Source: Albibacillus kandeliae
Lineage (GTDB): Bacteria; Pseudomonadota; Alphaproteobacteria; Rhodobacterales; Rhodobacteraceae
NCBI RefSeq assembly: GCF_003116585.1
Contig: NZ_QEHM01000001.1
Span: forward strand, 930,001 to 994,000
Length of the DNA: 64,000 bases
Direction: 5' to 3'
In this document: piece after piece, positions 35,476 through 46,389 of the stretch
How positions within the stretch are numbered: position 1 is the stretch's first letter
How the letters are laid out: each line of letters begins with the position of its first letter
Translations under genes and position numbers: made by a program
Notes under the pieces: generated by a model
Database searches by the model: none
What the model saw: the letters and a program-made list of their open reading frames with translations, nothing else
What the model was told of the DNA's origin: nothing

Positions 35476-36354
35476 TCAGGCGCCAGCTGCGGTCTTGGCG
35501 ACCTCGGCTGCGAAATCCTCTTCCTTCTTCTCGATGCCTTCGCCGACTTCGAGACGGATGAAGCCGGTGATCGTCGCGCCAAGCGCCTTGGCCGCGTCGC
35601 CGACGGTCACGTCGGGGTTGATCACGAACTGCTGGTTGACCAGCGTCACTTCGGCCATGAACTTCTGCATCCGGCCAACGATCATCTTCTCGATGACGGC
35701 TTCCGGCTTGCCGCTTTCACGGGCGATGTCGATCTGCACCGACTTTTCTTTCTCGACGACGGCCGGGTCCAGCTCGGCTTCGTTCAGAGCGGCCGGGCTG
35801 GTGGCTGCGATGTGCATTGCGACCTGCTTGCCGAATGCTTCGTCACCGCCGTCCATTGCGACCAGAACGCCGATCTTGCCCATGCCGGGCGCAGCTGCGT
35901 TGTGTACGTAGGACACGACGTTGCCGCCTTCGATCGACGCCATGCGGCGCAGGCCCATGTTCTCGCCGATCTTGGCGATCGCGTCGGTCAGCGTGGACTC
36001 GACGGTCTTGCCGCCCAGGTCAGCTGCCTTCAGCGCGTCGACGTCCGATGCGTTCAGCGCGGCTTCGGCGATCTTGGCGACCATGCCCTGGAATTCGGCG
36101 TTCTTGGCAACGAAGTCGGTTTCCGAGTTCACTTCGACAGCGACACCCTTGCCGCCTTCGACGACGACGGCCACGAGGCCCTCGGCAGCGGTACGGCCGG
36201 ATTTCTTGGCGGCTTTCGCCAGGCCCTTGGTGCGCAGCCAGTCAACGGCGGCTTCCATGTCGCCATTGGACTCGGTCAGTGCCTTCTTCGCGTCCATCAT
36301 GCCTGCGCCGGTGCTTTCGCGCAGTTCCTTAACCATTGCAGCGGTGATTGCCAT
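35476..36354 (-). CDS. tsf: Elongation factor Ts
   Basis: 292-residue guanine nucleotide exchange factor for EF-Tu. [41 protein letters not shown] is the UBA-like N-terminal domain, and [18 protein letters not shown] is the EF-Tu-contacting TDFV motif. The start at 36354 is chosen by family N-terminus. It follows rpsB by 78 bases with a hairpin between and ends at a strong terminator. Confidence 0.98.
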   Translation of the reverse strand: MAITAAMVKELRESTGAGMMDAKKALTESNGDMEAAVDWLRTKGLAKAAKKSGRTAAEGLVAVVVEGGKGVAVEVNSETDFVAKNAEFQGMVAKIAEAALNASDVDALKAADLGGKTVESTLTDAIAKIGENMGLRRMASIEGGNVVSYVHNAAAPGMGKIGVLVAMDGGDEAFGKQVAMHIAATSPAALNEAELDPAVVEKEKSVQIDIARESGKPEAVIEKMIVGRMQKFMAEVTLVNQQFVINPDVTVGDAAKALGATITGFIRLEVGEGIEKKEEDFAAEVAKTAAGA

Positions 36355-36383
36355 CTCGGCTCTCCTCAAATCGTCGGATCGTC

Positions 36384-36405
36384 GGGGCAGGAAATACCCT
36401 GCCCC
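36384..36405 (-). terminator. Hairpin between rpsB and tsf
   Basis: Stem GGGGCAGG / CCTGCCCC with a 6-base loop. No T tract; probably an intra-operon stability or partial-attenuation element. Confidence 0.5.
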
Positions 36406-36432
36406 GCATGTCAGTCTCGTGACAGGCTGGGA

Positions 36433-37224
36433 TCAGCCTTCGGCGGTCTCGACTTCGCCAGCTTCTTCCGAAGCGGCAGCCAGTTCTTCCTCGATCGCCT
36501 CTTCCATGGCGCCGATATCGACACCGGCGGCGCCCAGCTGGGCGCTCATGCCGTCAAGGGCAGCGCGCGAGGCCAGGTCGCAGTAGAGCGCGATGGCGCG
36601 TGCCGCGTCATCGTTGCCGGGGATGATATAGTCCACGCCCTCGGGCGAGCAGTTGGTGTCGACCACGGCCACAACCGGGATACCCAGCTTGTTGGCTTCG
36701 GCAATCGCCAGTTGCTCTTTCTTCACGTCGATGACGAAGAGCAGGTCCGGGGTGCCGCCCATTTCGCGGATGCCGCCCAGCGAAGCGGTCAGCTTGGCTT
36801 GGTCGCGTTCCATGCCGAGGCGCTCTTTCTTGGTGAGGCCGTCGAAACCGGTGTCCATCTGCTCGTCGATGGTTTTCAGGCGCTGGATCGACTGGGAAAC
36901 GGTTTTCCAGTTGGTCAGCGTGCCACCCAGCCAGCGGTGGTTCATGAAGTACTGTGCGGACTTCTCTGCGGCTTCGGCGATCGGCTTCTGTGCCTGACGC
37001 TTGGTGCCGACGAAGAGAATGCGGCCGCCCTTGGCGACGGTGTCACGGATGACCTGCAGAGCCTGGTCCAGCATCGGAACAGTCTGGGTCAGGTCCATGA
37101 TGTGGATGCCGTTGCGGTCACCGTAGATGAACGGTGCCATACGGGGGTTCCAGCGTTGGGTCTGGTGGCCAAAGTGAACGCCGGCTTCAAGCAGCTGGCG
37201 CATGGTGAACTCGGGAAGAGCCAT
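36433..37224 (-). CDS. rpsB: 30S ribosomal protein S2
   Basis: 263-residue S2. [57 protein letters not shown] and [27 protein letters not shown] are unmistakable. The C-terminal tail is acidic ([23 protein letters not shown]), common in alphaproteobacteria. The first gene of rpsB-tsf; a promoter is visible upstream. Confidence 0.98.
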   Translation of the reverse strand: MALPEFTMRQLLEAGVHFGHQTQRWNPRMAPFIYGDRNGIHIMDLTQTVPMLDQALQVIRDTVAKGGRILFVGTKRQAQKPIAEAAEKSAQYFMNHRWLGGTLTNWKTVSQSIQRLKTIDEQMDTGFDGLTKKERLGMERDQAKLTASLGGIREMGGTPDLLFVIDVKKEQLAIAEANKLGIPVVAVVDTNCSPEGVDYIIPGNDDAARAIALYCDLASRAALDGMSAQLGAAGVDIGAMEEAIEEELAAASEEAGEVETAEG

Positions 37225-37347
37225 GCTCGTTTTCCTTTTCCGGTTTCGCCTCGGCGGGGGTATTGAGAGCGGATGCTCCAACCGGCGGACCTATGGGGAT
37301 TTCTCCCCCAAGGGCCCAAACCCCGCCTGCGGGTTTGAATGGGCGCG

Positions 37348-37376
37348 CGTATAGGCGGTTTGCCGGGAATGTGCAA
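37348..37376 (-). promoter_or_regulatory. Promoter of rpsB-tsf
   Basis: Minus-strand TTGCAC (37376-37371), 17-base spacer, TATACG (37353-37348). It leaves a leader of about 115 bases containing a GC hairpin AAACCCGC/GCGGGGTTT, in keeping with structured rpsB leaders that respond to free S2. Confidence 0.6.
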
Positions 37377-37436
37377 GAGGGGTTTGACGAATTGGGTTTT
37401 CCCGGCAAGTCTCGGCCTCAGCCAACGGAGGATGAC

Positions 37437-38030
37437 ATGGCACGACCCAAGCTTCAATTCTGGTTCGAGTTTGCTTCGACCTATTCCTATCTAAGTGCGA
37501 TGCGCATCGACTCTCTGGCCGAGGCCGCCGGTGTCGAGATCGAATGGCGCCCCTTCTGGCTGGGTCCGATCTTCAAGTCGCAGGGCTGGGACAGCTCCCC
37601 GTTCAACATCTACCCGGTCAAGGGCAAGTACATGTGGCGCGACATGGAACGTCTCTGCGCCGCGCGGGGTCTACCGCTGTCGCCGCCCGAACCGTTCCCC
37701 CAGAACGGCGTTCTCGCCGCCCGCACGGCGATCCTGGCGCTGAAGGAACCTGAGGGCGCCGAATTCTGCAAGGCGATCTACCGGGCCGAGTTCGGCGAGG
37801 GCCGCACGATCTCCGACCCGGACCTGTTGCGAACCCTGCTCACCCAATGCGGCTTGCCTGCCGAACTGGTCGATGCGGCGGGAGAGCCCGAGAACAAGGA
37901 AGCGCTGAAAGACGCGGTCACCGAGGCGATGGACCTCGGCATCTTTGGTGCCCCGAGCTTCATCGCGAACGGAGAGCTGTTCTGGGGCGATGACCGCCTC
38001 GAACACGCCATTGCGGAGCTTACCGGCTAG
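37437..38030 (+). CDS. 2-hydroxychromene-2-carboxylate isomerase family (DsbA-like) protein
   Basis: 197-residue kappa-GST/DsbA-fold protein. FWFEFASTYSYLSAMR near the N-terminus has Ser at the glutathione-activating position, and IFGAPSFIANGELFWGDDRLE at the C-terminus is the HCCA isomerase signature. It is a glutathione-dependent isomerase in aromatic catabolism or a related thiol enzyme. GGAGG lies 6 bases before the ATG. Divergent from rpsB; its 3' end overlaps convergent olsA by 11 bases. Confidence 0.88.
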   Translation: MARPKLQFWFEFASTYSYLSAMRIDSLAEAAGVEIEWRPFWLGPIFKSQGWDSSPFNIYPVKGKYMWRDMERLCAARGLPLSPPEPFPQNGVLAARTAILALKEPEGAEFCKAIYRAEFGEGRTISDPDLLRTLLTQCGLPAELVDAAGEPENKEALKDAVTEAMDLGIFGAPSFIANGELFWGDDRLEHAIAELTG

Positions 38031-38844
38031 CGTTCAACCCCTGCCGTACAGCAGCCTCACAGGCAGCCGCGACCGATTTGCGGCTGTCGAAGTCCGCCAC
38101 CCGCAATGGCGGGTGGTAGACCAGTTCGACGGCGCCCTGACGCGCGGCGGCCAGCGTCTTGAGCAGATGCGGCCCGAATGCCATGTCGCCCCACCAGCCA
38201 TAGAAGCGCGCGGGCTGACCCTCGGGGGCACGGTAGATCACCGTGACCGGCTGGATATGCATCGCGTCGCGCAGGTGATCGGAAAAGAAGGCCGCGAAGA
38301 GCGTTGTCTTGAACGGCAGCACCCGCTGCCCGTCGGTCGAGGTACCCTCGGGAAAGAACAGCAGGCGGTGCCCGGCCAGCAGTCGCTGTTCGAACAATTC
38401 GGTCTGCTCGCGTGCGTGCTTGCGGTCCCGTTCGATAAACACGGTGCCGGTGGCGCGGGCCAGCCAGCCGATCGCGGGCCAGCGCGCCACTTCGGCCTTG
38501 GACACGAAATAAACTCGCTTGCGCGCATTTAGGGAGAAGATGTCGAGCCATGAGGCATGGTTGGCAACAACCGCGCCCCGCTCGTGCATCGGCGCTCCCC
38601 TCGTCGTGAAGCTGATCCCGAGGATACGGAACGCGTTGCGGCAGACGAACTGCACGATGAAGGGCGTCACAGGGCGCTTCAGCCCGAACAATGGCCGTTC
38701 GATCAGCCGGACAAGCAGCAGGATCCCGAGACAGCCGAATACGAGGGTGCCGAGGATCAGGCCGCGTAGGACTACCCGCATCCAGCCCCCCAGCCCGATC
38801 TGGATCGCCTCGGGCGCCTCCTCGCTCTCCCAGGTCGGGCTCAT
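38020..38844 (-). CDS. olsA: Lyso-ornithine lipid O-acyltransferase (PlsC-like)
   Basis: 274-residue acyltransferase with one N-terminal membrane segment (about 22-46). H96-ASWL-D101 is the HX4D catalytic motif and FFPEGTSTDGQRV the second acyltransferase motif. It sits 4 bases inside olsB (ATGA overlap), so it should add the second acyl chain to lyso-ornithine lipid, although phosphatidic-acid synthesis by the same family is possible. Confidence 0.88.
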   Translation of the reverse strand: MSPTWESEEAPEAIQIGLGGWMRVVLRGLILGTLVFGCLGILLLVRLIERPLFGLKRPVTPFIVQFVCRNAFRILGISFTTRGAPMHERGAVVANHASWLDIFSLNARKRVYFVSKAEVARWPAIGWLARATGTVFIERDRKHAREQTELFEQRLLAGHRLLFFPEGTSTDGQRVLPFKTTLFAAFFSDHLRDAMHIQPVTVIYRAPEGQPARFYGWWGDMAFGPHLLKTLAAARQGAVELVYHPPLRVADFDSRKSVAAACEAAVRQGLNASR

Positions 38845-39605
38845 GCCCCGGCGCCGCCCGCGTAGAGCTTACGCTGACGGGCATTCATCGCCGCGGTATC
38901 CAGCACCAGGCAGATGTCAGTGGTGTTGAATGCATGGTCCACATAGGCCCCGTCACCGATCACGCCGCCAAGACGCAGGTAGGCCTTGATCAGTGCGGGC
39001 ACCTGCACCATCGCACGCCGCCGGTCCAGAGCGTCCGCCGAGACGAGGTCCATCCGCTGGTAGTGCCCCTCCAGCGCCCGCACACGCAGGTCCGGGGGCG
39101 CGAGGTGGTTGTGATACAGCATGGCCAGCGGCTCAGCCAGCGCCGAGACATCGGTACCGTGGAAAGACGCTGTCCCGAACAGGATCTCGATATCGTGCTC
39201 CAGCACGTATTCCGCGAGCCCGTTCCAGAGATGGAACATGGCCGTGCCGCCGCGATAATCGCGGTGCAGGCAGGATCGCCCGAGCTCAAGCAGACGCCGG
39301 CCGCTGGCTTTCAGCAGCGTCAGGTCGTATTCGCTCTCGGAATAGAACCGCCCGGCGGCCTCGGCCTGGCTCTCGCGCAGCAGGCGATAGACCCCCACGA
39401 CCTTACCGGTCGCGGTATCCTCAAGCAGCATGTGGTCGACAAAGGGATCGAAGGCGTCGCGCTCCAGCCCGGCCTCGTGGTCGACCTCCGCGCCACCACC
39501 GCCCAGTTCAAGCACGAAGACGTCATAGCGCAGCGCCTGCGCCGCGCGCAGCTCGGCCTCGGTCTCGGCAATCCTGACGGAGAAGGCGGGTCCGCTGTCC
39601 GGCAT
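38841..39605 (-). CDS. olsB: L-ornithine N-alpha-acyltransferase
   Basis: 254-residue GNAT-fold enzyme that transfers a 3-hydroxyacyl group from ACP to ornithine. VRIAETEAELRAAQALRYDVFVLELGG, FDPFVDHMLLED, GRSCLHRDYRGGTAMFHLWNGLAEYV and LFGTASFHGTD are OlsB landmarks. The ATG at 39605 matches the family N-terminus. The olsBA order and overlap indicate an ornithine-lipid operon, often induced by phosphate limitation; no clear Pho box was found upstream. Confidence 0.9.
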   Translation of the reverse strand: MPDSGPAFSVRIAETEAELRAAQALRYDVFVLELGGGGAEVDHEAGLERDAFDPFVDHMLLEDTATGKVVGVYRLLRESQAEAAGRFYSESEYDLTLLKASGRRLLELGRSCLHRDYRGGTAMFHLWNGLAEYVLEHDIEILFGTASFHGTDVSALAEPLAMLYHNHLAPPDLRVRALEGHYQRMDLVSADALDRRRAMVQVPALIKAYLRLGGVIGDGAYVDHAFNTTDICLVLDTAAMNARQRKLYAGGAGA

Positions 39606-39726
39606 GGTCGTGCTCTGGTTCCGGTCTCGTTGGATTTCGCGGCAGATAGCGCGACTCCCGTCGCGATTGCAACACGCCGCGAGGCCGCACCCCGGCAGGG
39701 CGCAAGTGGTGTTAATCAATCGTCAA

Positions 39727-39915
39727 TCAGTTTCCAGCATCAAAAACCGGAACCAGCTCGATCCGGGCGCCGTCGATAACCACCTTGCCGTGCTCGCGAA
39801 AGTTGACCGTGATCTTGCCACCGATGTTGGACTGCACCTGCCCCAGCCCCCAGTCCGGACAATCCGGGTGGCGCACCAGCATTCCGGGTGCAAGTATGGC
39901 GTTCAGGTCTGACAT
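39727..39915 (-). CDS. Small DUF3553-like protein
   Basis: 62-residue protein beginning MSDLNAILAPGMLVRHPDCPDWGLGQVQSNIGGKITVNF. The LVRHPxxPDWGxGQVQS pattern resembles the small beta-strand domain DUF3553, also seen as a CarD/UvrD-tail-like fold. Function unknown. It diverges from chpT with only 26 bases between start codons. Confidence 0.75.
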   Translation of the reverse strand: MSDLNAILAPGMLVRHPDCPDWGLGQVQSNIGGKITVNFREHGKVVIDGARIELVPVFDAGN

Positions 39916-39941
39916 GGACCGGCTCCCTGCCTGGAGGACAT

Positions 39942-40538
39942 ATGGCTGACTCTAACGCCGAACTCGCCCTGTTGATAGGCTCCCGCATCTGCCATGACCT
40001 GATCAGCCCGGTGGGCGCGATCCTGAACGGGCTCGAGCTGCTGGAACTGACCGGACCGGTCAGCGGCCCCGAACACGAACTGATCTCCGACTCGGCGCGC
40101 AACGCCAACGCCCGGCTCCGCTTCTTCCGCATCGCCTATGGGCGCGCGGGCGGACAGTCGCTGGGCCGCAGCGAGGTCGGGGCGATCCTGAAGGACTTGA
40201 CGCGCAACACCCGGCTCGAGATCATCTGGCAGCCCTCGGCCCCGCAGGAACGCTCGGAGGTGCGCCTTGCCTTCCTCGCCCTGCAATGCTGCGAGAGCGC
40301 GATGCCCCACGGCGGCCGCATCACCGTCCTGCGCGAGGGGTTGCACTGGCGCATCGACGCCCTGCCCGAGAAACCGCGCACCGGGCCGGACCCGCTGCAC
40401 CGGCTGGCAGAGCCGACCTCCCTCGCCCGGACCGAACCGGCGCAGGTGCACTTTGCCCTGTTCCAATGCCTGCTGGCCGAAGCCGGACGCAGCGCCGTAA
40501 CCGAAACCTCGGCCGAGGCGATCTGCATCCGGTTCTGA
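39942..40538 (+). CDS. chpT: Histidine phosphotransferase ChpT
   Basis: 198-residue dimeric phosphotransferase that relays phosphate from CckA to CtrA and CpdR in alphaproteobacteria. ICHDLISPVGAILNGLELL contains the phosphorylated His18 and HisKA-like helix; the C-terminal part is a degenerate ATPase-like domain. GGAGG precedes the ATG by 6 bases. In this group the pathway controls motility and gene transfer agents more than cell-cycle progression. Confidence 0.88.
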   Translation: MADSNAELALLIGSRICHDLISPVGAILNGLELLELTGPVSGPEHELISDSARNANARLRFFRIAYGRAGGQSLGRSEVGAILKDLTRNTRLEIIWQPSAPQERSEVRLAFLALQCCESAMPHGGRITVLREGLHWRIDALPEKPRTGPDPLHRLAEPTSLARTEPAQVHFALFQCLLAEAGRSAVTETSAEAICIRF

Positions 40539-40542
40539 AGGC

Positions 40543-41808
40543 TCAGTCGCGCAGCGCGCCGTCGCCTTCGACCAGGTACTTGAAGCTGGTCAGCTGCGCA
40601 GCACCAACCGGCCCGCGCGCATGCATCTTGCCGGTGGCGATCCCGATCTCGGCGCCCATGCCGAACTCGCCGCCATCGGCGAACTGGGTCGAGGCGTTGT
40701 GCATCAGGATCGCGCTGTCGAGCCGTTCGAAGAACCGCGCGACGGGCGCCCGGTCCTCGGCGATGATGCAATCGGTGTGGTTGGAGCCGAACTGTCGGAT
40801 ATGGGCAATCGCACCATCCACGTCAGCCACGACCTTGGCCGCGATGATCATGTCGAGATACTCGGTGCCCCAGTCGTCGTCCGTCGCCGGGGTCGTGCCC
40901 TCGATCTTCTGGAGCCGTGTGTCGGCGTGGACTTCGACACCGGCAGCGATCAGCGCTTCGATAACCGCGCGACCAAGGGTCTCGGCGACATCCTCGTGGA
41001 CCAGCAGGCACTCGGCTGCGCCACAAATACCGGTACGACGTGTCTTGGCGTTCAGGACCACCTCGACCGCCTTGGTCAGGTCGGCGGACTTGTCGAGGAA
41101 AATGTGCACGATCCCCTCGAGATGCGCAAAGACCGGCACCCGCGCCTCGCGCTGGACGAGGCCGACAAGGCCCTTGCCCCCGCGCGGAACGATGACGTCG
41201 ACGTAATCGGTCATGGTCAGCAGTTCGGTGACGGCAGCGCGGTCGCGGGTCGGCACCAGCTGGATCGCGTCCTCGGGGAGCCCGGCGGCGCGCAAGCCTT
41301 CGGCCAGGCAAGCATGGATCGCCTGCGCGGAATGCAGGCTCTCGGACCCGCCGCGCAGGATCACCGCGTTGCCGGACTTGAGACAGAGCGCCCCGGCGTC
41401 GGCGGTCACGTTGGGGCGGCTCTCGTAGATCACTCCGATCACCCCCAGCGGCGTGCGCACGCGACGGATATGCAGACCGGTCGGCATATCCCACTCGGCC
41501 AGAACCTCGCCCACCGGATCGGCCTGCGCCGCCACGGCGCGCAACCCCTCGACGATGCCCCTGATGCGGGTCTCGTCCAGCATCAGGCGGTCCATCATGG
41601 CCTTGGACAGGCCCTTATCGCGGCCGAAATCCATGTCCTTGTCGTTCGCCGCAACAATCTCGTGACGGCGGGCCCAGACCGCATCGGCTGCCGCCTCCAG
41701 CGCGCGGGTCTTGGCCTCGGCTGGGGCGAAGGACAGCTCCTGTGCGGCCGCTTTGGCGCGGGCACCGATCTCGGCCATGAGGGCGGGGATGTTGTCGAGG
41801 TCCTGCAT
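40543..41808 (-). CDS. proA: Gamma-glutamyl phosphate reductase
   Basis: 421-residue NADPH-dependent reductase for proline synthesis. [39 protein letters not shown] and [21 protein letters not shown] (catalytic Cys in GICGA) are diagnostic. It is separated from proB by 70 bases holding a hairpin repeat, and it converges on chpT with a 4-base gap. Confidence 0.97.
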   Translation of the reverse strand: MQDLDNIPALMAEIGARAKAAAQELSFAPAEAKTRALEAAADAVWARRHEIVAANDKDMDFGRDKGLSKAMMDRLMLDETRIRGIVEGLRAVAAQADPVGEVLAEWDMPTGLHIRRVRTPLGVIGVIYESRPNVTADAGALCLKSGNAVILRGGSESLHSAQAIHACLAEGLRAAGLPEDAIQLVPTRDRAAVTELLTMTDYVDVIVPRGGKGLVGLVQREARVPVFAHLEGIVHIFLDKSADLTKAVEVVLNAKTRRTGICGAAECLLVHEDVAETLGRAVIEALIAAGVEVHADTRLQKIEGTTPATDDDWGTEYLDMIIAAKVVADVDGAIAHIRQFGSNHTDCIIAEDRAPVARFFERLDSAILMHNASTQFADGGEFGMGAEIGIATGKMHARGPVGAAQLTSFKYLVEGDGALRD

Positions 41809-41841
41809 GTCGCTGTCCTTTTGAGTGAGGGTTGCGAGGGT

Positions 41842-41876
41842 CCGCCTCCGGCGGGGATATTTATGACCCAAAGAAG
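41842..41876. repeat. GC-hairpin/AT-tail intergenic element between proB and proA
   Basis: Stem CCGCC-TCC-GGCGG followed by GGATATTTATGACCCAAAGA. From general familiarity with Rhodobacteraceae genomes, very similar CTCCGGCGGGGATATTT motifs recur between genes. Only one copy is in this window, so its dispersed nature is recalled rather than seen. Confidence 0.5.
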
Positions 41877-41878
41877 GG

Positions 41879-44016
<2,138 letters not shown>

Positions 44017-44043
44017 CTACCGCAAAGATCTCTGGCGGCTCAA

Positions 44044-44580
44044 TCAGAGTTTTCGACTGTACGTCCAGGTGGGAACGGTTGCCCCGCGCGCCACCGAATA
44101 GCTCTCGGCATCGCCGAGGTAGTTGAACCCGCAGTGGGTCAGCACCTGCGCCGAGGCCGGGTTGTCCTGGAAGACGCTCGCGAACAGCGAGGTGTCGCCC
44201 AGCGGGTTGGCCGCGATCAGCGCCTGCAGCGCCTCCGAGGCCACGCCGGTGTTCCAGAATGGTGGCCCGACCCAGTAACCGATCTCGGACTGGTGGCGGT
44301 CGAGCTTCTTCAGCGAGATGAGGCCCTTCAGCTCGGCGCCCTCGTCCTTGGTTCCGTCGATCGCCCAGACCGTTTCGGCCGGGTTGCCGGCCGTGTTGCG
44401 GGCGATGAAGGCCTCGGTCGAACCGGGCGGCAGCGGATGCGCGATCGAGGTCGTCATCATGGCCACCCGCTTGTCGCCGGCGTAGAGGTCGATCAACCCC
44501 TGGTCCGACCGCCTCAGCGGCCGAAGGTCGAAGCGTTCGGTCTCGATCACCTGTTGTGCGACGATCTGCTCACTCTGCAT
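44044..44580 (-). CDS. GNAT family N-acetyltransferase (RimJ-like)
   Basis: 178-residue acetyltransferase: TERFDLRPLRRSDQGLIDLY at the N-terminus, EIGYWVGPPFWNTGVASEALQALI (acetyl-CoA binding) and NPASAQVLTHCGFNYLG at the end, as in RimJ/RimL-type protein N-terminal acetyltransferases. AGGAGG 8 bases upstream of ATG 44580 sets the start. It lies between rpmA and obgE, as in many Rhodobacterales. Confidence 0.9.
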   Translation of the reverse strand: MQSEQIVAQQVIETERFDLRPLRRSDQGLIDLYAGDKRVAMMTTSIAHPLPPGSTEAFIARNTAGNPAETVWAIDGTKDEGAELKGLISLKKLDRHQSEIGYWVGPPFWNTGVASEALQALIAANPLGDTSLFASVFQDNPASAQVLTHCGFNYLGDAESYSVARGATVPTWTYSRKL

Positions 44581-44720
44581 TCTCGTGGTCCTCCTCCGGA
44601 TCACATGGTCCCGGTCTCTGCCGCGCTCCTCTTTCGCGTATCGACCTCTGGACCGAAACGGGAAAGGGGACCGGCGGTTTCGCCGATCCCCCTGAATTTT
44701 ACCTCATTCCCGGGTACGGC

Positions 44721-44990
44721 TTACTCTGCAGCCTCCGCCACTGGCAGGACCGAGATGAAGGTGCGGCCCTTGAGGCCCTTGCGGAAGCTCACGGCGCCTT
44801 CGGCGGTTGCAAAGATGGTGTGATCCTTGCCCATGCCAACGCCTTCGCCCGGCCAGAACTTCGTCCCGCGCTGACGCACGATGATGTTGCCGGGGATGAC
44901 GGCTTCGCCGCCATAGAGTTTCACGCCAAGACGACGACCCGCGGAATCGCGGCCGTTACGGGAGGAACCGCCTGCTTTCTTGTGTGCCAT
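44721..44990 (-). CDS. rpmA: 50S ribosomal protein L27
   Basis: 89-residue L27: [24 protein letters not shown] and [28 protein letters not shown] are diagnostic. It starts directly with the mature MAHKK form, with no cleavable leader. It follows rplU after 11 bases. Confidence 0.98.
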   Translation of the reverse strand: MAHKKAGGSSRNGRDSAGRRLGVKLYGGEAVIPGNIIVRQRGTKFWPGEGVGMGKDHTIFATAEGAVSFRKGLKGRTFISVLPVAEAAE

Positions 44991-45001
44991 GCTTTCTCTC
45001 C

Positions 45002-45616
45002 TTAGCCTTTAGCCAGCTCTTTGGCCTGTTCAACCCACTCGGGTTTCACCTTGACGCCGTCGATACCAGCAATGTCGTCTTCCGACAAGGCCGCGATCTG
45101 GGCGTAGGTGGTCAGGCCAGCTGCGTTCAGCTTGGTGGCAGCAGCGGGGCCGACACCGGTGATCTTGGTCAGGTCGTCGTTGCCAGCGGCAGCAGCTTCC
45201 GCCTTGGGCGCGGCTGCTTTCTTGGCCGGAGCGGCCTTGGCTTCGGCAGAGGCCGGAACCGATGCTGCGCCGACAGCGGCCTTGACGCCGGTCTTGTCTG
45301 CACCCGAGGACAGGATCTCGGTGATCTTGACCAGGGTCAGCTTCTGACGGTGGCCCTTGGTGCGCTGCGAGCTGTGCTTGCGGCGGCGCTTGACAAAGTG
45401 GATGACCTTGTCGCCTTTGACCTGTTCGATCACTTCCGCCTGGACACCGGCACCCGCGACGAGCGGTGCGCCGACGACGGTAGAGTCGCCGCCCAGCATC
45501 AGAATGTCGTTGAATTGAACTTTTTCGCCAGCGTCAGCAGCCAGTTTTTCGACCCGGAGAACGTCGCCGGATTGAACTTTGTACTGCTTGCCGCCGGTCT
45601 TGATGACCGCAAACAT
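45002..45616 (-). CDS. rplU: 50S ribosomal protein L21 with C-terminal helix-hairpin-helix extension
   Basis: 204 residues, about twice the usual L21. Residues 1-102 are L21 ([38 protein letters not shown]). Residues ~104-145 are an Ala/Lys/Pro linker, and 148-204 ([29 protein letters not shown]) form a helix-hairpin-helix-like domain with the typical GVGP turn. The ATG at 45616 is fixed by the L21 N-terminus. The extension may contact rRNA or a partner; it is seen in other Rhodobacteraceae L21s by recollection. Confidence 0.95.
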   Translation of the reverse strand: MFAVIKTGGKQYKVQSGDVLRVEKLAADAGEKVQFNDILMLGGDSTVVGAPLVAGAGVQAEVIEQVKGDKVIHFVKRRRKHSSQRTKGHRQKLTLVKITEILSSGADKTGVKAAVGAASVPASAEAKAAPAKKAAAPKAEAAAAGNDDLTKITGVGPAAATKLNAAGLTTYAQIAALSEDDIAGIDGVKVKPEWVEQAKELAKG

Positions 45617-45716
45617 TGCGTCTTCCTTTTCGTGACCGCGTTCTGTGGTCCCCGGTGACCGGGTGTTTGCAGCTTGCGCCACCTCGAACAGCGCGCCCCT
45701 CCCGGGGCGAATGAGT

Positions 45717-45745
45717 AGAAAACCCGGCACGATGGCTCGGCCGGG
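45717..45745 (-). promoter_or_regulatory. Hairpin with T tract in the rplU leader
   Basis: Minus-strand stem CCCGGC/GCCGGG (45745-45740 with 45728-45723) followed by TTTTCT. It lies just downstream of the predicted promoter and could act as an attenuator for the L21 operon. Confidence 0.4.
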
Positions 45746-45752
45746 CTCGGCG

Positions 45753-45781
45753 CTTATGCAGATTTCGGGTGGTCCTGTCAA
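45753..45781 (-). promoter_or_regulatory. Promoter of rplU-rpmA
   Basis: Minus-strand TTGACA (45781-45776), 17-base spacer, CATAAG (45758-45753). A perfect -35 and a four-of-six -10 at standard spacing, about 130 bases upstream of rplU. Confidence 0.65.
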
Positions 45782-45921
45782 GCGGACTGTCCCCGGGGGC
45801 GAGTCCGGTGTCCTGCCCGGTCTCGCGGGGCTGTGACACATCGTTCATGTGACACTTCTATCGTTTGACATTCCGGGCGGCAATGCGTTGGTCTGCCAGC
45901 GTGGAACAACGGAGTTCAGCC

Positions 45922-46356
45922 ATGAAACTGAAATCAGCCATCATCGTTGCCGCACTCGGACTCGCCCTGCCCGCCCAGGCTCAGGACGCCAGCGGCGACG
46001 CTGACAAGGGCGAGAAGGGCTTTGGCAAGTGCCGCGCCTGTCACATGATCGAGAACGACGCCGGTGAAGTCATCGTCAAGGGCGGCAAGACCGGCCCGAA
46101 CCTGTTCGGTCTGCCGGGGCGCATTGCCGGGAAGCACGCCGATTTCGGCTATTCCGACGCGATGGTCGCCGCAGGTGACAAGGGTCTCGCCTGGGATCTC
46201 GACCACTTCATCGTCTACACGCAGGACCCGACCGAGTTCCTCAAGGAGTACCTCGAGGACGGCAAGGCCCGCAGCAAGATGACCTTCAAGCTGCGCAAGG
46301 AAGAAGAGGCCCGCGATATCTGGGCTTACTTGGAAAAGGTCGCGGCAGGTTCGTGA
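45922..46356 (+). CDS. Cytochrome c2, CycA-like
   Basis: 144-residue periplasmic class I cytochrome c. A 20-residue Sec signal ends ALPAQA; C37-R-A-C40-H41 binds heme, and KMTFKL near the C-terminus supplies the Met ligand. KTGPNLFGLPGRIAG and GLAWDLDHFIVYTQDPTEFLKEYLEDG match Rhodobacter cytochrome c2. It shuttles electrons from the bc1 complex to oxidases or reaction centres. TGTGACAC occurs twice upstream (45832 and 45848). The ATG at 45922 was chosen for the signal peptide. Confidence 0.92.
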   Translation: MKLKSAIIVAALGLALPAQAQDASGDADKGEKGFGKCRACHMIENDAGEVIVKGGKTGPNLFGLPGRIAGKHADFGYSDAMVAAGDKGLAWDLDHFIVYTQDPTEFLKEYLEDGKARSKMTFKLRKEEEARDIWAYLEKVAAGS

Positions 46357-46389
46357 TCCTGCACCGTCGGGGGCGCTCCCGCAGGGAGA

